A stretch of 64,000 nucleotides of DNA, from the NCBI GenBank assembly GCA_030762935.1, contig CM060892.1:89455827-89519826 (forward strand), read 5' to 3'. The notes under the pieces were generated by a model. It saw only the letters and a list, made by a program, of their open reading frames with translations, did no database searches and was not told where the DNA came from. A program made the translations under genes and the position numbers. Numbering within the stretch: the stretch's first letter is position 1; every line of letters starts with the position of its first letter. The DNA is from Hymenopus coronatus (lineage: Eukaryota; Arthropoda; Insecta; Mantodea; Hymenopodidae). Positions 12,110 through 24,478 of this stretch are shown here, piece by piece.

Positions 12110-12235
12110 TAAACTTCTATTTTGGGGGTTTTCCCTTATCCTGAGAAGAGAAATATCGAGTAATTTTTAGTCTCTATAGACCTGAGCTCATTTGAGATTG
12201 ATTTTTCCCATTTAATTCATTAATGCTATAGGTTA
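12110..12235 (+). mobile_element. SINE S2 tail fragment
   Basis: TTTCCCTTATCCTGAGAAGA, then TATAGACC...GAGCTCATTTGAG...TTTAATTCATTAATGC. These blocks match the bodies of the copies at about 26600-26925 and 33975-34186, and the reverse complement of 24232-24478. The head is missing. Confidence 0.4.
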
Positions 12236-12827
12236 AAATACCTTTAACTAAAAAAAAACCAAAAAAAAAACCAAAAAACGATACGATTGTTCTGTATAGA
12301 TGGTATACTTTATATAACACTGAAATGAGATATTTTTTCTGCAACAATAAAAATCGTGTGTCTAAATATCATCGCATCCTTATTTTGTGATGTCTTCGCA
12401 TATCAGAACTCGCTTAAGGATATGGACAGTTGAAAAGAAACCGAACAGATGTTTCTCTGCAACTTTTATTGTAAGTCTGGTTGTGGCAGAGGCGCACAAC
12501 CCACTCACTCGTGTCAACACTCTGACCTCTCTTATACTACTGAGGGGTCCTGCGATAAGCGAGTGCGTTTATAGTAAGTCGCACCGAGGTAAAAACCGAC
12601 GATCTGTATAAAGAATAGAAACTATGTGCGTAAAAGTGGTCTAAACCTCACTTAGAAGTGAGAAATATAGAGCTTTATACATAGGTAACACTAAAGTCAC
12701 TGGACAGTTGGTTAAAAGAAAACGAAAGCACCAGCAAGACGTAATATAGTAGGAAGTGTTAACCCGTTAAGTTGTTATTACCGCTTCAAAGATGTATTAA
12801 TGCAGACGGAAAACAATTGGAACAAAA
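12236..12827. other. No recognised feature
   Basis: Begins with an A-rich stretch (AAAAAAAACC twice, 12248-12280). The middle, 12430-12600, is less AT-rich than its surroundings. No gene recognised. Confidence 0.45.
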
Positions 12828-13676
12828 TGTGATGTGTTCCATTCACATTCTATATATCTGCAACAAATTATTGTTAAAAAGCTTATGCTTTTACTTAATT
12901 CATGCTAATCGAGAAAACATTAGCAGAAATAGTCTTATTACTTGCTTCCTTGTAAGTAGAAGTGAAATAAGGGAGTACCATAGGTTAAAGTGATAGTCAA
13001 AAGCTGGTTGCTATGGGACGGAAGTTCCTTTGTTTGTATGGATAGGAGCTGACAAATTCCAGTCTATGAAAAGTAGGTTTTTCAAAGCTGAAACTAAAAA
13101 CAATGAATATATTAAAAATGATCAACTCCACGAAAAAAATGTATATAACATAAATTGTGTGTTTTAAAGTGCTCTACATTTTCTGTCTGGTAAGTTTTTG
13201 TCACACTCTTACGGTTTAGCAGCTATGCAAAAATCCGTAAAATTCATCCAGATTAAAGTAGTCTTCAGAGGCTATTCCCAGAAAATTCAAGATATACATT
13301 TTATTTAAATATACGATATTTTAATCAAAATCATTAGAGCCAGTTTTAAGAAAATCAAAAGTTTCGATTTTTTTTCCATGTAAAGGGAAGTTTGGAAGGG
13401 GGGAATTTTCTCGAAAAATTTCGTGTCGCATCCTTGGAAGATACCAAACTTAAATACCAAATTTGGTTTTTAACGGTCTTTTCATTTTTGAGCTATGCTG
13501 CTCACAGGCGCGCGCGCGCACACACATACACACACACGACATTTTTCTAAAAATGCTTTTTTTAGATTCAGGTGGTCTCAAACATATATTTCCGCTGAAA
13601 TCTCGGTATCGAATTTTTGGGTGCAATACAATACCTTCTCTATACACTATGTACATAGTACGTATAGAGAAAGTAA
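12828..13676 (+). mobile_element. HF repeat, full copy 7
   Basis: Starts TGTGATGTGTTCCATTCACA and keeps TTAGCAGAAATAGTCTTATTAC, GCTGGTTGCTATGGGAC, GAGGCTATTCCCAGAAAATTC, ATACCAAATTTGGTTTTT and a GCGCGCGC/CA run at about 13507-13538. The hairpin is well kept (CACTATGTACATAGTACGTATAGAG), and the copy ends AGAAAGTAA followed by T. Confidence 0.9.
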
Positions 13677-15127
13677 TAAAAACAATTGTAAGTATTGTTT
13701 GTGTTTGTAATGAAACAAATTCAATCTTTCCCCAGTGTTCAGCGATTTTTGCGCAATGCTGTATGTGATTTGACACTGATATATATTCTTTAGAGTTAAG
13801 GTGAAAGCACTCACCTCAAACTTAGTTTTTATAGCTATGTTCGAATATAAACAATATTTTAAGTTACTTATGTTGTACTTATGAAAGAAAACTTCACAAT
13901 AACACATTTCTTGTTCTGAATGAAGCTTATTTATGTTATATAATTATCTTCAAAAGCACAATCGAACATTTACTTAGATTTATTACATCATTCCTTATTA
14001 AATATACAATATTGCCTTGAAATCTTATTGGTATATTTCACGTATTTTAAACAATCAAAATCAATAAGTGACACAGTGATTCTTCTTTACGAACATTATT
14101 TACATCATTATCTTCACCACATACAGGTGAAAAACTTCTGTAACATTCATGAAAAATTAGAGGTCCATAATTGAGTATTAGGAGCGAGTTTTTGTAGCCA
14201 TGTGCCTCGAATGTTACACATATGTGATAACGCTACATGATTACAAGATTATATCTTTTAATATTTGTGTTAGATCACACATAAATTAGTATTTGACCAA
14301 ATAAGAGATAGACACACTAACCAGATGGGTTGGGTGAAGTAAATATTATCATAAGCTTTTTAACAATAATTTGTTGCATAGCAAAACTTGTAAACATTGT
14401 GAAACAGGCCCCTGGATGCATCTTAAATCTTAACTTAAGCTCTGAACCATGCTATGGATATAATTTACATAACATGCCTCTATTGTTAACCGTTGCAAAT
14501 TACTCGGTTTAATAGTATGAACATCGACTTATAAGTGACGTTTGAATATAATATCTACACCAAATAATTAAATGTATTTGTATTTTCATCTGTGCAAAAT
14601 GTCTTCCTCTAAAAACAAAAGAATTCCTGCTGAAAAATGTCAAAATTGCTTCCAATGAAACATTTTCCTGCTCTCATCCATTGAGATGGTTTTAAGTATT
14701 TCTATTCCTTAAATAATAAACAGAACATCATATCCTTATTTAGCTACATTTTTAAAAATAAGACCCTGCGTGTAGAATAGACTTCAGATAGCGTCCCTAC
14801 AAGCCTTTTTCAACCTTCTGTCCCGATAGGCCAAGAATATTGCCACTACTCCTAAAAGGAATAAACAACACGTAATTGTTATTTAAGGGTTTATTGATAA
14901 ATCATTCGTTCTTAAAGTCATTCAACTGAACTCCTCGAACAAATTAACCCCGCTCTATTGTATGTTTGATATTATCCTAAAACTTGTGACTTCCGAATTT
15001 GGTCGGAATGTAGAATGAAGGAACATATATAAACGCTGACCTTTATAAAGATAGATACACAGTATTTGCAATATTCTTTTCGTTTTCTAAACCATGAAAC
15101 CATCATTCAACGCCGCTAGTGTCATAT
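13677..15127. other. No recognised feature
   Basis: About 1.45 kb of AT-rich DNA with no gene, RNA or repeat that I can name. A 60-codon frame at 14330-14512 is probably chance. Confidence 0.5.
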
Positions 15128-15135
15128 AATAGTAA

Positions 15136-15215
<80 letters not shown>

Positions 15216-15234
15216 ATAATAATAATAATAATAG
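15128..15234. repeat. (TAG)n-(AAT)n compound microsatellite
   Basis: About 85 bp of TAG units followed by about 20 bp of AAT units. The poly-Ser and poly-Asn frame here is a product of the repeat. Confidence 0.96.
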
Positions 15235-15913
15235 GAATAAGTATGTGAAGATAAGGATTTCCTTCATATTATTTTGTTATTGGTTTGACATTTTAAAAAC
15301 GTCATACTGTTCTCCACTGCAAATCTCTATACCTTGCATTTAACAGACTTGAGTATCGTTTAAGCTTACCGTATTCCTTTATGCCGACAGCAAAATGTAT
15401 AAAAAACATTTAGTTGTATATACAAACAATCTGTCCCAGAATTCGACCGCACAAATTGGCAGATTGTAGAAGAGTCCAAAATAAACAGCCGGGATTGGGA
15501 ACCTATGCGCCATGGGTTCTAAATTATTTACTATAGCATAAAATGTGTTAAGGGTTAGCACGCCACTGATCAAACCGCAGTGGACGGTGACGTTAGCAAC
15601 TGGATTTCAAGAGCGTAGATGTAATAGTAGCAATGATATCGTTTCGTTAATTGTAAGCTGTGCCTACAATTGTAATGTATATAGCATTGGTTTTAGAAAC
15701 TCCATCGAGGGGTACAGAGAAATGTACCCATTCAGGTGTTAAATTAAATTGATATTGAAACGTTCTCCGAGTCGAGTCTACGAGTGACGATAGTACTTCA
15801 TACTAATTGTACAGTTTATTTGAGTTGTCATTACGACTAAGTCATATTGAGTAACACAGCAAAATATGAACACTCATTATAAAATGCAAAAAAAGGATAC
15901 AACATAAAAAAAA
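15235..15913. other. No recognised feature
   Basis: AT-rich, no recognisable gene or repeat. It ends in an A-run that abuts the 5' end of the next HF copy. Confidence 0.5.
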
Positions 15914-16815
15914 TCTGATGCGTACCATTCACATGACTTTCTCTATATCTCTGTAAATTATTATTGTTAATAAGCTTATCTTTTATTTCATGCTAATCGA
16001 TAAAAATTAGCAGAAATAATATTATTTCTTGCTTCCTTGTAAGTAGAAACGAAATAAGGGAGTACCATAGGTTAAAGTGAAAGCCAAAAGCTGGTTGCTA
16101 TGTGACTGATGTTCCTTTGTTTGTATGGACAGGAGTTAACAAATTCCTGTATGAGAAAAGTATAAGTTTTTCAAAGCTGAAACCAAGAAAAACGAATATC
16201 TCAAAAATAATCAACTCCCCGAAAAAAACGTATATTACATAAATTGTGTGTTTTAACGTGCTCTACATTTTTTGTGGATTAAGTTTTTGTCCATCATTTA
16301 CGGTTTAGTAGTTATGAAAAATTCACCCAGAATAAAGTAGTTTTCAGAGGCTATTCCCAGAAAATTCAGAATATACATTTTATTTGTCAGGTAAATAACT
16401 TTAATATACGATATTTTAATCAAAATCGTTAGAGCCATTTTTTAGAAAATCAAAATTTTCGAAAAAAGTTCCAGTTGAGAAAATTTAAATTTTCGGAGAA
16501 AATTGAAATTTTCGAAAAAAGTTCTATGTAAAGGGTAATTGGGGGTGGGGGGGGATTTTTCTCAAAATCTTCGTGTCGCATCCCTGGAAGATACTTAAAC
16601 TTAATTACCAAGTTTGGTATGTTACCGACTTTTCGTTTTTGAGTTATTGTGATAACATGCACACGCACACGCACATGGAACTTTTTTGTGAAAATGTTTT
16701 TTTATATAGTGGACCCCAAAACATATATTTCCGGTGAAATCTAGGTATCGAATTTTTGGGTGGAGTGCAATACCTTCTCTATACACTATGTATATAGTGC
16801 GTATAGAGAAAGTAA
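15914..16815 (+). mobile_element. HF repeat, full copy 8 (good reference copy)
   Basis: Preceded by AAAAAAA and starts TCTGATGCGTACCATTCACATGACTTTCTCTATATC. All family blocks are present, including GAGGCTATTCCCAGAAAATTC, ATACCAAGTTTGGTATG and a short (CACACG) run. The hairpin CTCTATACACTATGTATATAGTGCGTATAGAG ends in AAAGTAA, followed by T. The body holds a local duplication near 16440-16510 (GAAAATCAAAATTTTCGAAAAAAGTT, then a diverged repeat of the same). Confidence 0.92.
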
Positions 16816-16816
16816 T

Positions 16817-16893
16817 AAATGCATCTAAGCAGGCTTGAACCCTCAACTTTCTCGACATCTTAACCCGATGTCCATACGTTATGGTTAGTGACA
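16817..16893 (-). pseudogene. tRNA-like sequence, degenerate
   Basis: The minus strand holds GAGGGTTCAAGCCTGC, a good box-B-like T arm. The 5' half has no clear box A or paired D arm. It directly abuts the end of HF copy 8. Probably a tRNA pseudogene or SINE head. Confidence 0.3.
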
Positions 16894-17242
16894 AAGTAAC
16901 TCGTCCAATAATTTTAAGCGTCGTATCGATTATGCATCAGAAGACAAGCCATAACCTTCACATTTGGCAAAAGGGACAGTAGGTTCCGTATCTCAAAGTG
17001 TTTTTCTAGGAATCCTCTGCAATCCTGTCAATTTAGGGGGTGGAATTTGGGACACACTGTATCAGAAGTGTATGGAAGAACAAGCTTTTGTAAAATTTGC
17101 AGAAGAGTGAGTATTGAATGTCACCTGAATATCAACGTAAGATTTTCTCAAGTGGCAAGCTCGTTCTATATTTTCTTCGTGTAGTCAGAAAAGGGCACGC
17201 AATTTCAAAACTGTCGCAGTGAACTTCTTTTAAAAACATTTT
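16894..17242. other. No recognised feature
   Basis: No gene or repeat recognised; a G-run TTTAGGGGGTGG lies near 17032-17043. Confidence 0.4.
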
Positions 17243-17631
17243 TGTTTCATTCACATGACTTTCTATACATATTCTGCAACAATTTATTCTTGCAAAAGTT
17301 ATTCCCTGCATAATAATCAAGGTAAACTTTAACGGAAATACTCTTATTACTTATTTCACTGCAGTACAGGGGAAATAACTGAATACACTAGCATACAATT
17401 ATAGTCAAATCTTTTAAAATCTGATCGATATGTGGTATTAAAGTTCAGGTTTCTTTGCATGACCAAAGTAGGCAAATGATTTCCCCACTTACAAAAGTAT
17501 GCAACATTTTAACCAAAAACGACGAACGTGTGTGAAATAATTTAACTCCACAGAAAATTATTTGACATAAATTGCATGCTTTAAGGAGAGCTACATTTTT
17601 TGTGTAGCAAGATTTAATTTATCTCTTAATT
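17243..17631 (+). mobile_element. HF repeat, 3'-truncated fragment
   Basis: Begins CATTCACATGACTTTCTATAC and follows the family through TACTTATTTCACTG, GATCGATATGTGG, the AACTCCACAGAAAAT block and CTACATTTTTTGTGTAGCAAG. It stops abruptly at about 17631, before the GAGGCTATTCCC block. The hairpin end is missing. Confidence 0.7.
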
Positions 17632-18976
17632 GGACCCTATATATGATCACGGATGGTGAAAGCGGTCATCCATCTTATTGTTATCTGCTTGGTATAGTAC
17701 CGGGGTAGTTCTTGAAGTCTACCATCCACCATATACAGTCAACGAGATATCTAGGAACAGTTCCGACGCGATATGACTTAGAAGTTAAGGTAAAACAAAA
17801 TATACTTTAAAAAAAAAATAAGTAGGCATAAGAATATGCTTTTACAAGAGTTGAGAACATAGAAAAAGATACTCTATAAATACCTTACATATAAATATAG
17901 TGTTGTAAAATAAATAATGAAGCAATGGCATGCTTAGATTAAAAATACCATCTTATGAAGAATTACTATAAAAACAAACATGGATTCTAAACCAATGATA
18001 ACTGATATAGAAAAGCAAATTCATTTTTAACGTAAAAATGTCTAAAAACATGTTTTCGTGTACAAAATGCACAAGAATACACTACAATAAGATAGTTCTA
18101 GTACACATTTGAAACATGTTGTGTGTGTTCAGGATTCGACAACTTTTAAAATAATGAGCATCAGTATGCCAGGCTGAAGGATTTCTGGTGGCACTGTTTA
18201 CTTTCGGGTTTAGTTAGGCAATAAAGCCTCGTTTTTATTTACAATGTTGAAAGAGAAAATATCGAGCGTGAGTGACCGGAGAAACTTTGCTTTAATTTAC
18301 AAAGAAATTTCTTGCAGGAGTTTTCTCGTTTATCTTCAGGCAAACATTTTTTTTATAGCTAAACATTGTGCATGCATAGAATTGTACTATCAAATGTATT
18401 TCCCAAAATAATCGTGATATCTTGTATGTAAAATACTCCATTAAATGTTGTTCACTTTTGATTATCTGAACAGCCTGAGGTAATTTCACAGACGTTCAAC
18501 ACTTTCTCTTATGCAAACTATTCTCACAAACACTAGTTTTTAACCAAGAATTGGTTTTATTACATACCAGATTGCCCAATTATCTCGTGTTTAAAGTATG
18601 CAGATATTCCTTTGTGGGTTAAAAGAGATGCAGAACTCAACAGGATATTTCAAATTAAAACCACCCAGTGGGGAACTGTCGTGATTAACCTTACCCTCTT
18701 GCTTATCACTGGAGATAGTGATTGGTTCTCGTGCTCAGTGAGAGCGTCAAAAGGAAGGTCGCTCTCGCCAAATCCCGTCTAGCCGGGTTTAACTTGAAAT
18801 AGCCGCGTTAAGTTCTGAAATCTTAACACACGAAGGGTTATCTGCACACGTTAAATATGGGGCTGTTTGGCCAATTGGTATTTCGTTGTAGGTACTAGGG
18901 AAATATAGGGCTTAAGCGGATCGCTTGTGAAGGCCTTGAAATGTTTTCTTTGTGTAAACAAGAGACATAAAAAGCA
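17632..18976. other. No recognised feature
   Basis: About 1.3 kb. The right part (18660-18950) is less AT-rich and looks different from its surroundings (CTCGCCAAATCCCGTCTAGCC). It could be an unrecognised repeat. No coding signal. Confidence 0.45.
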
Positions 18977-19088
18977 TCTGATGTGTTCCATTCTTACAAT
19001 TGTCTGGATCTGTTCTACAAACTACTTATGAAATATTCTTCTTCTTTCTATTTAATGATAATCCAAATAAGCTGTAGCAGAATGGCAT

Positions 19089-19522
19089 TGAAACAAATGC
19101 CTTTATTGACTCAACAATTACTCACAAACAAATTCTTTGAATCACTGCGGGAAATAATTTACTGGACGTTCCGAAAAAAAGACAGTTTACAGCTGCAGGC
19201 CATCAATGGCTCGTGCACCACTGCGCACTAACACTCCAGTCTTACGACTCAGTACAAACCACCATACAACTACCTGCACTGCAATTCTTCCTTCCTTTAT
19301 AGCTAGAAAATTTCGTCACAGAACTTCCTAAAAGCTTCTAGAAGCTGACCACTCGAGAAAGGACCGAGAGTCATGTTCCAGAAGGTTCCGGTTACAGACA
19401 TGGTCTTGCTTACGTAGGGTTTTGTTTCCCAAGGTCCCCAACTGCTATATCTCACATTTCAGTGCTACTGCCGCATACGAGAGTAAACTCGAGCTTGTCG
19501 CAAGTACGACGGCACAGTCACA
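19089..19522 (-). mobile_element. Putative solo LTR with heat-shock elements
   Basis: A 434-bp insert in HF copy 9. On the minus strand it begins TGTGACTG and ends GTTTCA, the TG...CA form of LTRs. It has a TATA box (TATAAA, 19301-19296) and, close to its 3' end, a polyadenylation signal AATAAA (19107-19102). Upstream of the TATA box are two heat-shock-element motifs: a TTCTAGAA core at 19336-19343 and a perfect three-unit TTCnnGAAnnTTC at 19376-19388. The flanks GCATT and GAATT at the HF junctions may be a decayed 5-bp duplication. No internal retrotransposon sequence is present. It could instead be another promoter-bearing insert. Confidence 0.5.
19336..19388. promoter_or_regulatory. Heat-shock-element motif cluster
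   Basis: TTCTAGAA at 19336-19343 and TTCCAGAAGGTTC at 19376-19388 match the HSF trimer site (alternating TTC and GAA at five-base steps). They lie about 35 and 75 bp upstream of TATAAA on the minus strand, which is the spacing of classical heat-shock promoters. No activity is shown. Confidence 0.5.
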
Positions 19523-20276
19523 GAATTAATGCTTAGCTCCTTATAAGGCAACTAAGGGAATACACTATGCTAAACCAATAATCAAATGTTTTAACAGATG
19601 TCGCTATGCGTTTTGCTATTGAAATTCACGTCTTTGTATAGGTTGAAGTAAAAAAAAAAAATAAACACGGACGACTTTCTGTTTGAAAAAATACTAGCAT
19701 TTTAAAATTGAAACCAATAGTAAGGAATATCTCGGAAACCAATGGCCCTACAACAAAAATATAAAGGACATTAAGGTTGTATTTGAAGAGATTTATCCGT
19801 TGTATAGCAAGTTTTTGTCTATCTCTTATGATTCATCAATTATGCAAAAGCCATTCAGAATGAAGAGAACTTCAGTAGTTATTCAAGGCATGCGTTTTAT
19901 TTTTCATCTAAATATCTTTAATTCACGGCATTTTAACCTAAATCGCTGGTCATTTTTGCGAAAATCAACATTTTCTAAATTTTTATATGAAGAGTAGTTG
20001 TAGGTTTTTATCTAAGTCTTACGCTTTAGCAGTTATGTAAAATGCTTTGTGTCGCATCCCTGGAAGATACTTAACTCAAATACCAAGTTTGGTATTTTAC
20101 CGACTTTTCGTTTTTGAGTTATCGTGTTCACAGGCACACGGAAACACACACGGATCATTTTGTGAAAATGAGAGACCCTAAAACATGTATTTCTGGTGAA
20201 ATCTCGTATCAAATTTTTGGGTGGAGTGCAATACCTTCTCTATGCACTGCGCACAGATTGCGTGTAGAGAAAGTAA

Positions 20277-20905
20277 AAACAAAAAAGCCGTTAAATACCA
20301 AACTTGATATTTATGTTTAGTATGCTCCAAGGATGCAACACGCAGTTTTTCAAGAAAATAAATTGTCGGTTACATGGAAAAATGTTCAAAATTTAGTTTT
20401 TATTAAAAATGGCTATAAAGATTTTGTCTGAAACACCATATATTAAAAAAATTACATCACTAATAAAGTGTGTATTTTGAATTTTCAGGGAATAGCTTCT
20501 GAAGATATGACACATCCATTCTGGATGAGTAATGCAGAATTTTGCATAATGATTAAACCATAAAAGGTACATAAAACTTACTACACAAAACATTTAGATC
20601 TCCTTAAAACACAAAGTGTATGTCATTGACGTTTTCTTATTGGAGGTATTCCTTATTATTGGTTTCAATTTTAAACTTTTCTCAAACAGGACCATACATA
20701 GCGACCAGCTTTTAAAATATTTGACTACACTTTAGCCTAATGTATTCCTTTATTTGCCTTCTATTTACACATAAGCAAGTAACAAGACCATCTCTGCTAA
20801 TGTTTATCTGGATTAGCATGAAGTGGCTAGAAGAATACGTGTTTTAACAACAATTTTTTACAGAGAATTACAGGAAGTTATGTGAATGGAGCATCAAATG
20901 TTTAA
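20277..20905 (-). mobile_element. HF repeat, body-only fragment
   Basis: Directly after the GTAA end of copy 9 the sequence continues as the HF body on the other strand, from AAAAAGCCGTTAAATACCAAACTTG to TATGTGAATGGAGCATCA. The hairpin tail is missing. The break lies at the A-rich spot between tail and body that is also split at 27376/28270. Confidence 0.75.
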
Positions 20906-20963
20906 TAATATCCTAGGTAACCACTTCTCTGAGTGTCCTACTTCTCGGATATTAAAAGTCTTT

Positions 20964-21821
20964 TTACTTTCTCTACTCGTACTATGTACATAGTGTATAT
21001 AGAGAAGGTATTGAACTCCACCAAAAAATTCGATACAGAGATTTCACCGGAAATATATGTTTTAGGATCCTCTGTATCCAAAAAAAAGTATTTTCAGAAA
21101 ACGGTCCATATGTGTGTGTCTCCGTGAACACGATAACTCAAAAACGAAAAGTCGGTAAAATACCAAACTTGGTATTTAAGTTTAGTATCTTCCAGGGATG
21201 CGACACGAGTATTTTGAGAAAAATCCCCCCACCCCAAACTACCCTTTACATGGAACCTTTTTGAAAATTTTTATTTTCTAAAAAATGGCTCTAACGATTT
21301 TGATTAAAATATCATATATTAAAGATACTTACCTGACAAATAAAATTTATATTTCGAATTTTCTGGGAATAGCCTCTGAAGACTACTTTATTCTGAGTGA
21401 ATTTTACGAATTTTGCATAACTGCTAAACCGTAAGAGATAGACAAAAACTTACCGAGCAAAAACTGTAGAGCACATCAAAACACACAATTTATGTTGTAG
21501 GATATTTTTTTCGTAGAGTTGATCGCTTTCGAGATATTCCTTGTTTTTGTTTTCAGATTCGAAAAACTTAACTTTTCTCATACAGAAATTTGTCAGCTCC
21601 TGTCTACACAAATAAAGGAACTTCAGTCACATAGAAATCAGCTGTTGACTATTGTTTTAACCTATGCCACTCCCTATTTCTCTTTTACTTACAAGGAAGT
21701 AAGTAATAAGAATAGTTCTGCTAATTTTTTGTCGATTAGTATGAAGTAAATAGAAACATCATCTTTTTAAAACCAATTTGTTGCCGAGATGTAGAGAAAG
21801 GCATGTGAATGGAACATCAGA
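20964..21821 (-). mobile_element. HF repeat, full copy 10
   Basis: Starts TTACTTTCTCTACTCGTACTATGTACATAGTGTATATAGAGAAGG. Keeps ACCGGAAATATATG, a short GT run near 21109-21119, AATACCAAACTTGGTATT, GGGATGCGACACGAG and CTGGGAATAGCCTCTGAAGA. Ends AGGCATGTGAATGGAACATCAGA. Confidence 0.9.
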
Positions 21822-21952
21822 TTTTTATAGTATGTTTTTATAGATAGCGAAGGGTCCCTATAAACAGCATTCAATTTCGCTTTTATCTCCTAGCAAGTTT
21901 CCCCATCCAAAAGTACGAGCAAAAAAGGCAATCACTGAACATGCTGCACTTT

Positions 21953-22082
21953 TTACTTTCTGTATACGCACTATGTATATAGTGTATAGAGCACTCTACC
22001 CAAAACTCGATACCGAGATTTCACCGGAAATATATGTTTTAGGGTTCCCTTTATCTAAAAGAAGAGCATTTTCGGAAAATGG

Positions 22083-22154
<72 letters not shown>

Positions 22155-22836
22155 CATAACTCAAAAACGAAATACCGGTAAAATACCAAACTTGGTATTT
22201 AAGTTTAGTATCTTCCAGGGATGCGACACGAAGATTTTGAGAAAATTCCGCCCACCCCCAACTACTCTTTACATGGAAAATTTTTCACAAATTTTGATAT
22301 TCTCAAAAATGTCTAACGATTTTGATTAAAATTTCATATATTAAAGATATTTACCTGACAAAGAAAACGAACATCATGAATTTTCTGGGAATAGCCTCTG
22401 AAGAGTAATTTATTCTGGATGAATTTTACGGAATTTTGAATAACTGCTAAACCGTAAGAGATGGACAAAAAATTACTACAGGGAAAATGTAGAGCACGTT
22501 AAAATACACAATTTATGGAACATACATTTTTTTCGTGGTGTTGGTCGTTTTTGATACATTCCTTGTTTTTGGTTTCTGCTTTGAAAAACTTATACATTTC
22601 TCATACAGGTATTTGTCAACTGCTGTCCATACAAACAAAGAAATCTCAGTGACATAGCAACCAGCTGTTGACTATCACTTTAACCTATGGTACTCTCTTA
22701 TTTCGCTTCTACTTACAAGGAAGCAAGTAATAATACTCTTTCTGGTAATATTTCTGAATTAGTATGAAGTAGATAGAAGCATAAGCTTTTTAACAATAAT
22801 TTGTTACAGAGATGTAGAGAAAGTAATGTGAATTTA
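21953..22836 (-). mobile_element. HF repeat, full copy 11
   Basis: Starts TTACTTTCTGTATACGCACTATGTATATAGTGTATAGAG. Has the longest GT run of the family in this window, then the intact internal palindrome AATACCAAACTTGGTATT and all later blocks. The 5' end is decayed (AGTAATGTGAATTTAATG). Confidence 0.88.
22086..22152. repeat. (GT)n microsatellite inside HF copy 11
   Basis: About 33 GT units between AAAATGGTCC and GAACATAACTCAAAAACG. The Val-Cys repeat frame here is a product of the array. Confidence 0.97.
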
Positions 22837-23954
22837 ATGTTATTTTGCCATTTTATCTAAAATACTGTGCGTTGAACGCCTAACCATAATGCCTGCCAGT
22901 TGCAAACTAACTTGTAAGTTAGTACTGAATTTCGTTTGCAGACCCCAAGCTTATGTTCAAACTGCTTGCCTTGTATTCGTATTCGTATTTTAAACATCCT
23001 CTACTTTTCAGCCATACTTAATCCCCATTAAAAATTTCAGGAAGCTAATGGAACGTATCATCAGAAATAATGATAAATGTAAACGAGATTATTGAAAAAG
23101 ATGGAGAAATATCGAATTGTAAAAAGATTGAAAATGAAGTTTAGTGTCCGAAATGCTAATCATGAAGTTCGCAAGAAGGAGAGAAAACTAGAAACATTCT
23201 AATGCATATTTTCTTGAGAAATGAAATTATGTAGAGTTACTAATATGATATCCATAGAAATGTATTTTAAATCCTGATATTACATACTTTACGGACTTTC
23301 CTTAACGTTCTCCTAATTGCTTGCGAATGTGTTTGAATATTTACTATCAAAATATTAAGTATTATAATGCTGGTATACTAACTGCTTCATCAAATCCAAT
23401 AGGAACTTTATTAATAGCTATTGTATGAATATTAAATTTTGAAAAATATTTTTTTTTGTATGTGCTGTATACATCTGCTTGCTTCTCTTATTCTATCCTT
23501 GCCAATGGAAATTCCTTAGTGACTTTTATTTAGTGATCAGGCAGACATGATAAATTGATATGAACAAAAGTTATGACGACTATCTCTCAAAACATTCGGT
23601 GAACTTTTTTCCATTATTTTGATTTCAATTACAGTGAAGAGCAAAGCGAACTATTTCATATCATAAAAAATGTGCCATGCGTCTCCGAATTTCAGAAAAT
23701 TCTAAAGAGACTCTTTTCAATAAATTTGAATACTGAATATAATTTTTAAACAAGATAAAAATATTAATTCAATTATTTTTCCATATAAATACATGTTTTG
23801 AAAATCAAGGGACACTTATTTCGTGATTTTGCTAACTTATGTTATGTTTTTAGGATATTTTTTCAATTTTAAGTCATCTGCTTGCATCTACATAGTATAC
23901 ACAAAGCTATTCATATTATTGAAATTTTACAAGGCAAGCATATTTTTAGTCATG
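22837..23954. other. No recognised feature
   Basis: About 1.1 kb of AT-rich DNA. No gene, RNA or repeat recognised. Confidence 0.5.
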
Positions 23955-24230
23955 CGGGGTGAAACATGGTGCTCTGGTTCCCAACCCGGAACACGGCCGG
24001 TTTCCATTCCACCCATGAGATGCTGATTTTGGGTCCGGTAGATAGGAACGGTGGCCACTAAGTACCATGAGGAAAGTGAGAAGCGACAGGCAGCGATTCC
24101 GGCCACATGAGTTTCCCTCGATTTGGATGATCGTCCACCTCTGTCGTATGTAAGTGGGCGTGTGGCCGGCAGTGGGTTGGTAGTTCTAGCTATTAAGGGC
24201 TATAGTGCCACGAAATTGTAGATAGGTGGA
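23955..24230. repeat. GC-richer SINE-like element (S4), single copy here
   Basis: A sharp rise in GC from about 23957 to 24200 between AT-rich flanks (CACGGCCGGTTTCC, GGTGGCCACTAAG, GTGTGGCCGGCAGTGGG). Its size and composition suggest a short interspersed element, but I see no second copy, no clear box A or B, and no target duplication. Confidence 0.35.
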
Positions 24231-24231
24231 T

Positions 24232-24478
24232 GTATTTTTTTTTTTTATTTTTTTTTTTTTATTTTTTAGCTTAACATCCTAGTTGATCATATCGGACGAA
24301 TGAAATTGGTGAAATAATACTCAAATGAGTTCGGGGTCCATGAAACGTAAATTTCGACACTTATCTTCTCTCGGGGGGGGGGGACCCTTATTCGGGTAGC
24401 TCACCCAAATCTAGAGTTTAACTCGAGACCTGTTGAATGTGAAGTAGACATTCTACCACCACACTACTCAGGCGGGAT
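24232..24478 (-). mobile_element. tRNA-derived SINE (family S2), minus strand
   Basis: On the minus strand the head (24478 down to about 24400) reads CCCGCCTGAGTAGTGTGGTGG, then CTCGAGTTAAACTC, a decayed box B. The body contains GTCCATGGACCCCG-like and CCGATATGATCAACTAGG blocks, and it ends in a broken A-run (T-run at 24232-24268 on plus). The same body appears at 12110-12235, 26600-26925, 30195-30360 and 33975-34186. Ends are approximate. Confidence 0.55.

Larger units (their letters stand above)
18977..20276 (+). mobile_element. HF repeat copy 9, interrupted by an LTR-like insert
   Basis: Starts TCTGATGTGTTCCATTC and ends with a decayed hairpin (CACTGCGCACAGATTGCGTGTAGAG) and AAAGTAA. Two HF parts, 18977-19088 and about 19523-20276, join correctly across the family order (AGAATGGCATT on the left, ATTAATGCTTAGCTCCTTATAAG on the right). 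The intervening 434 bp is therefore a later insert. A part of the body near 20000-20040 is duplicated or rearranged. Confidence 0.8.

Noticed and set aside
15119..15343. Poly-Ser/poly-Asn frame
   Set aside because: Translation of the TAG and AAT microsatellite.
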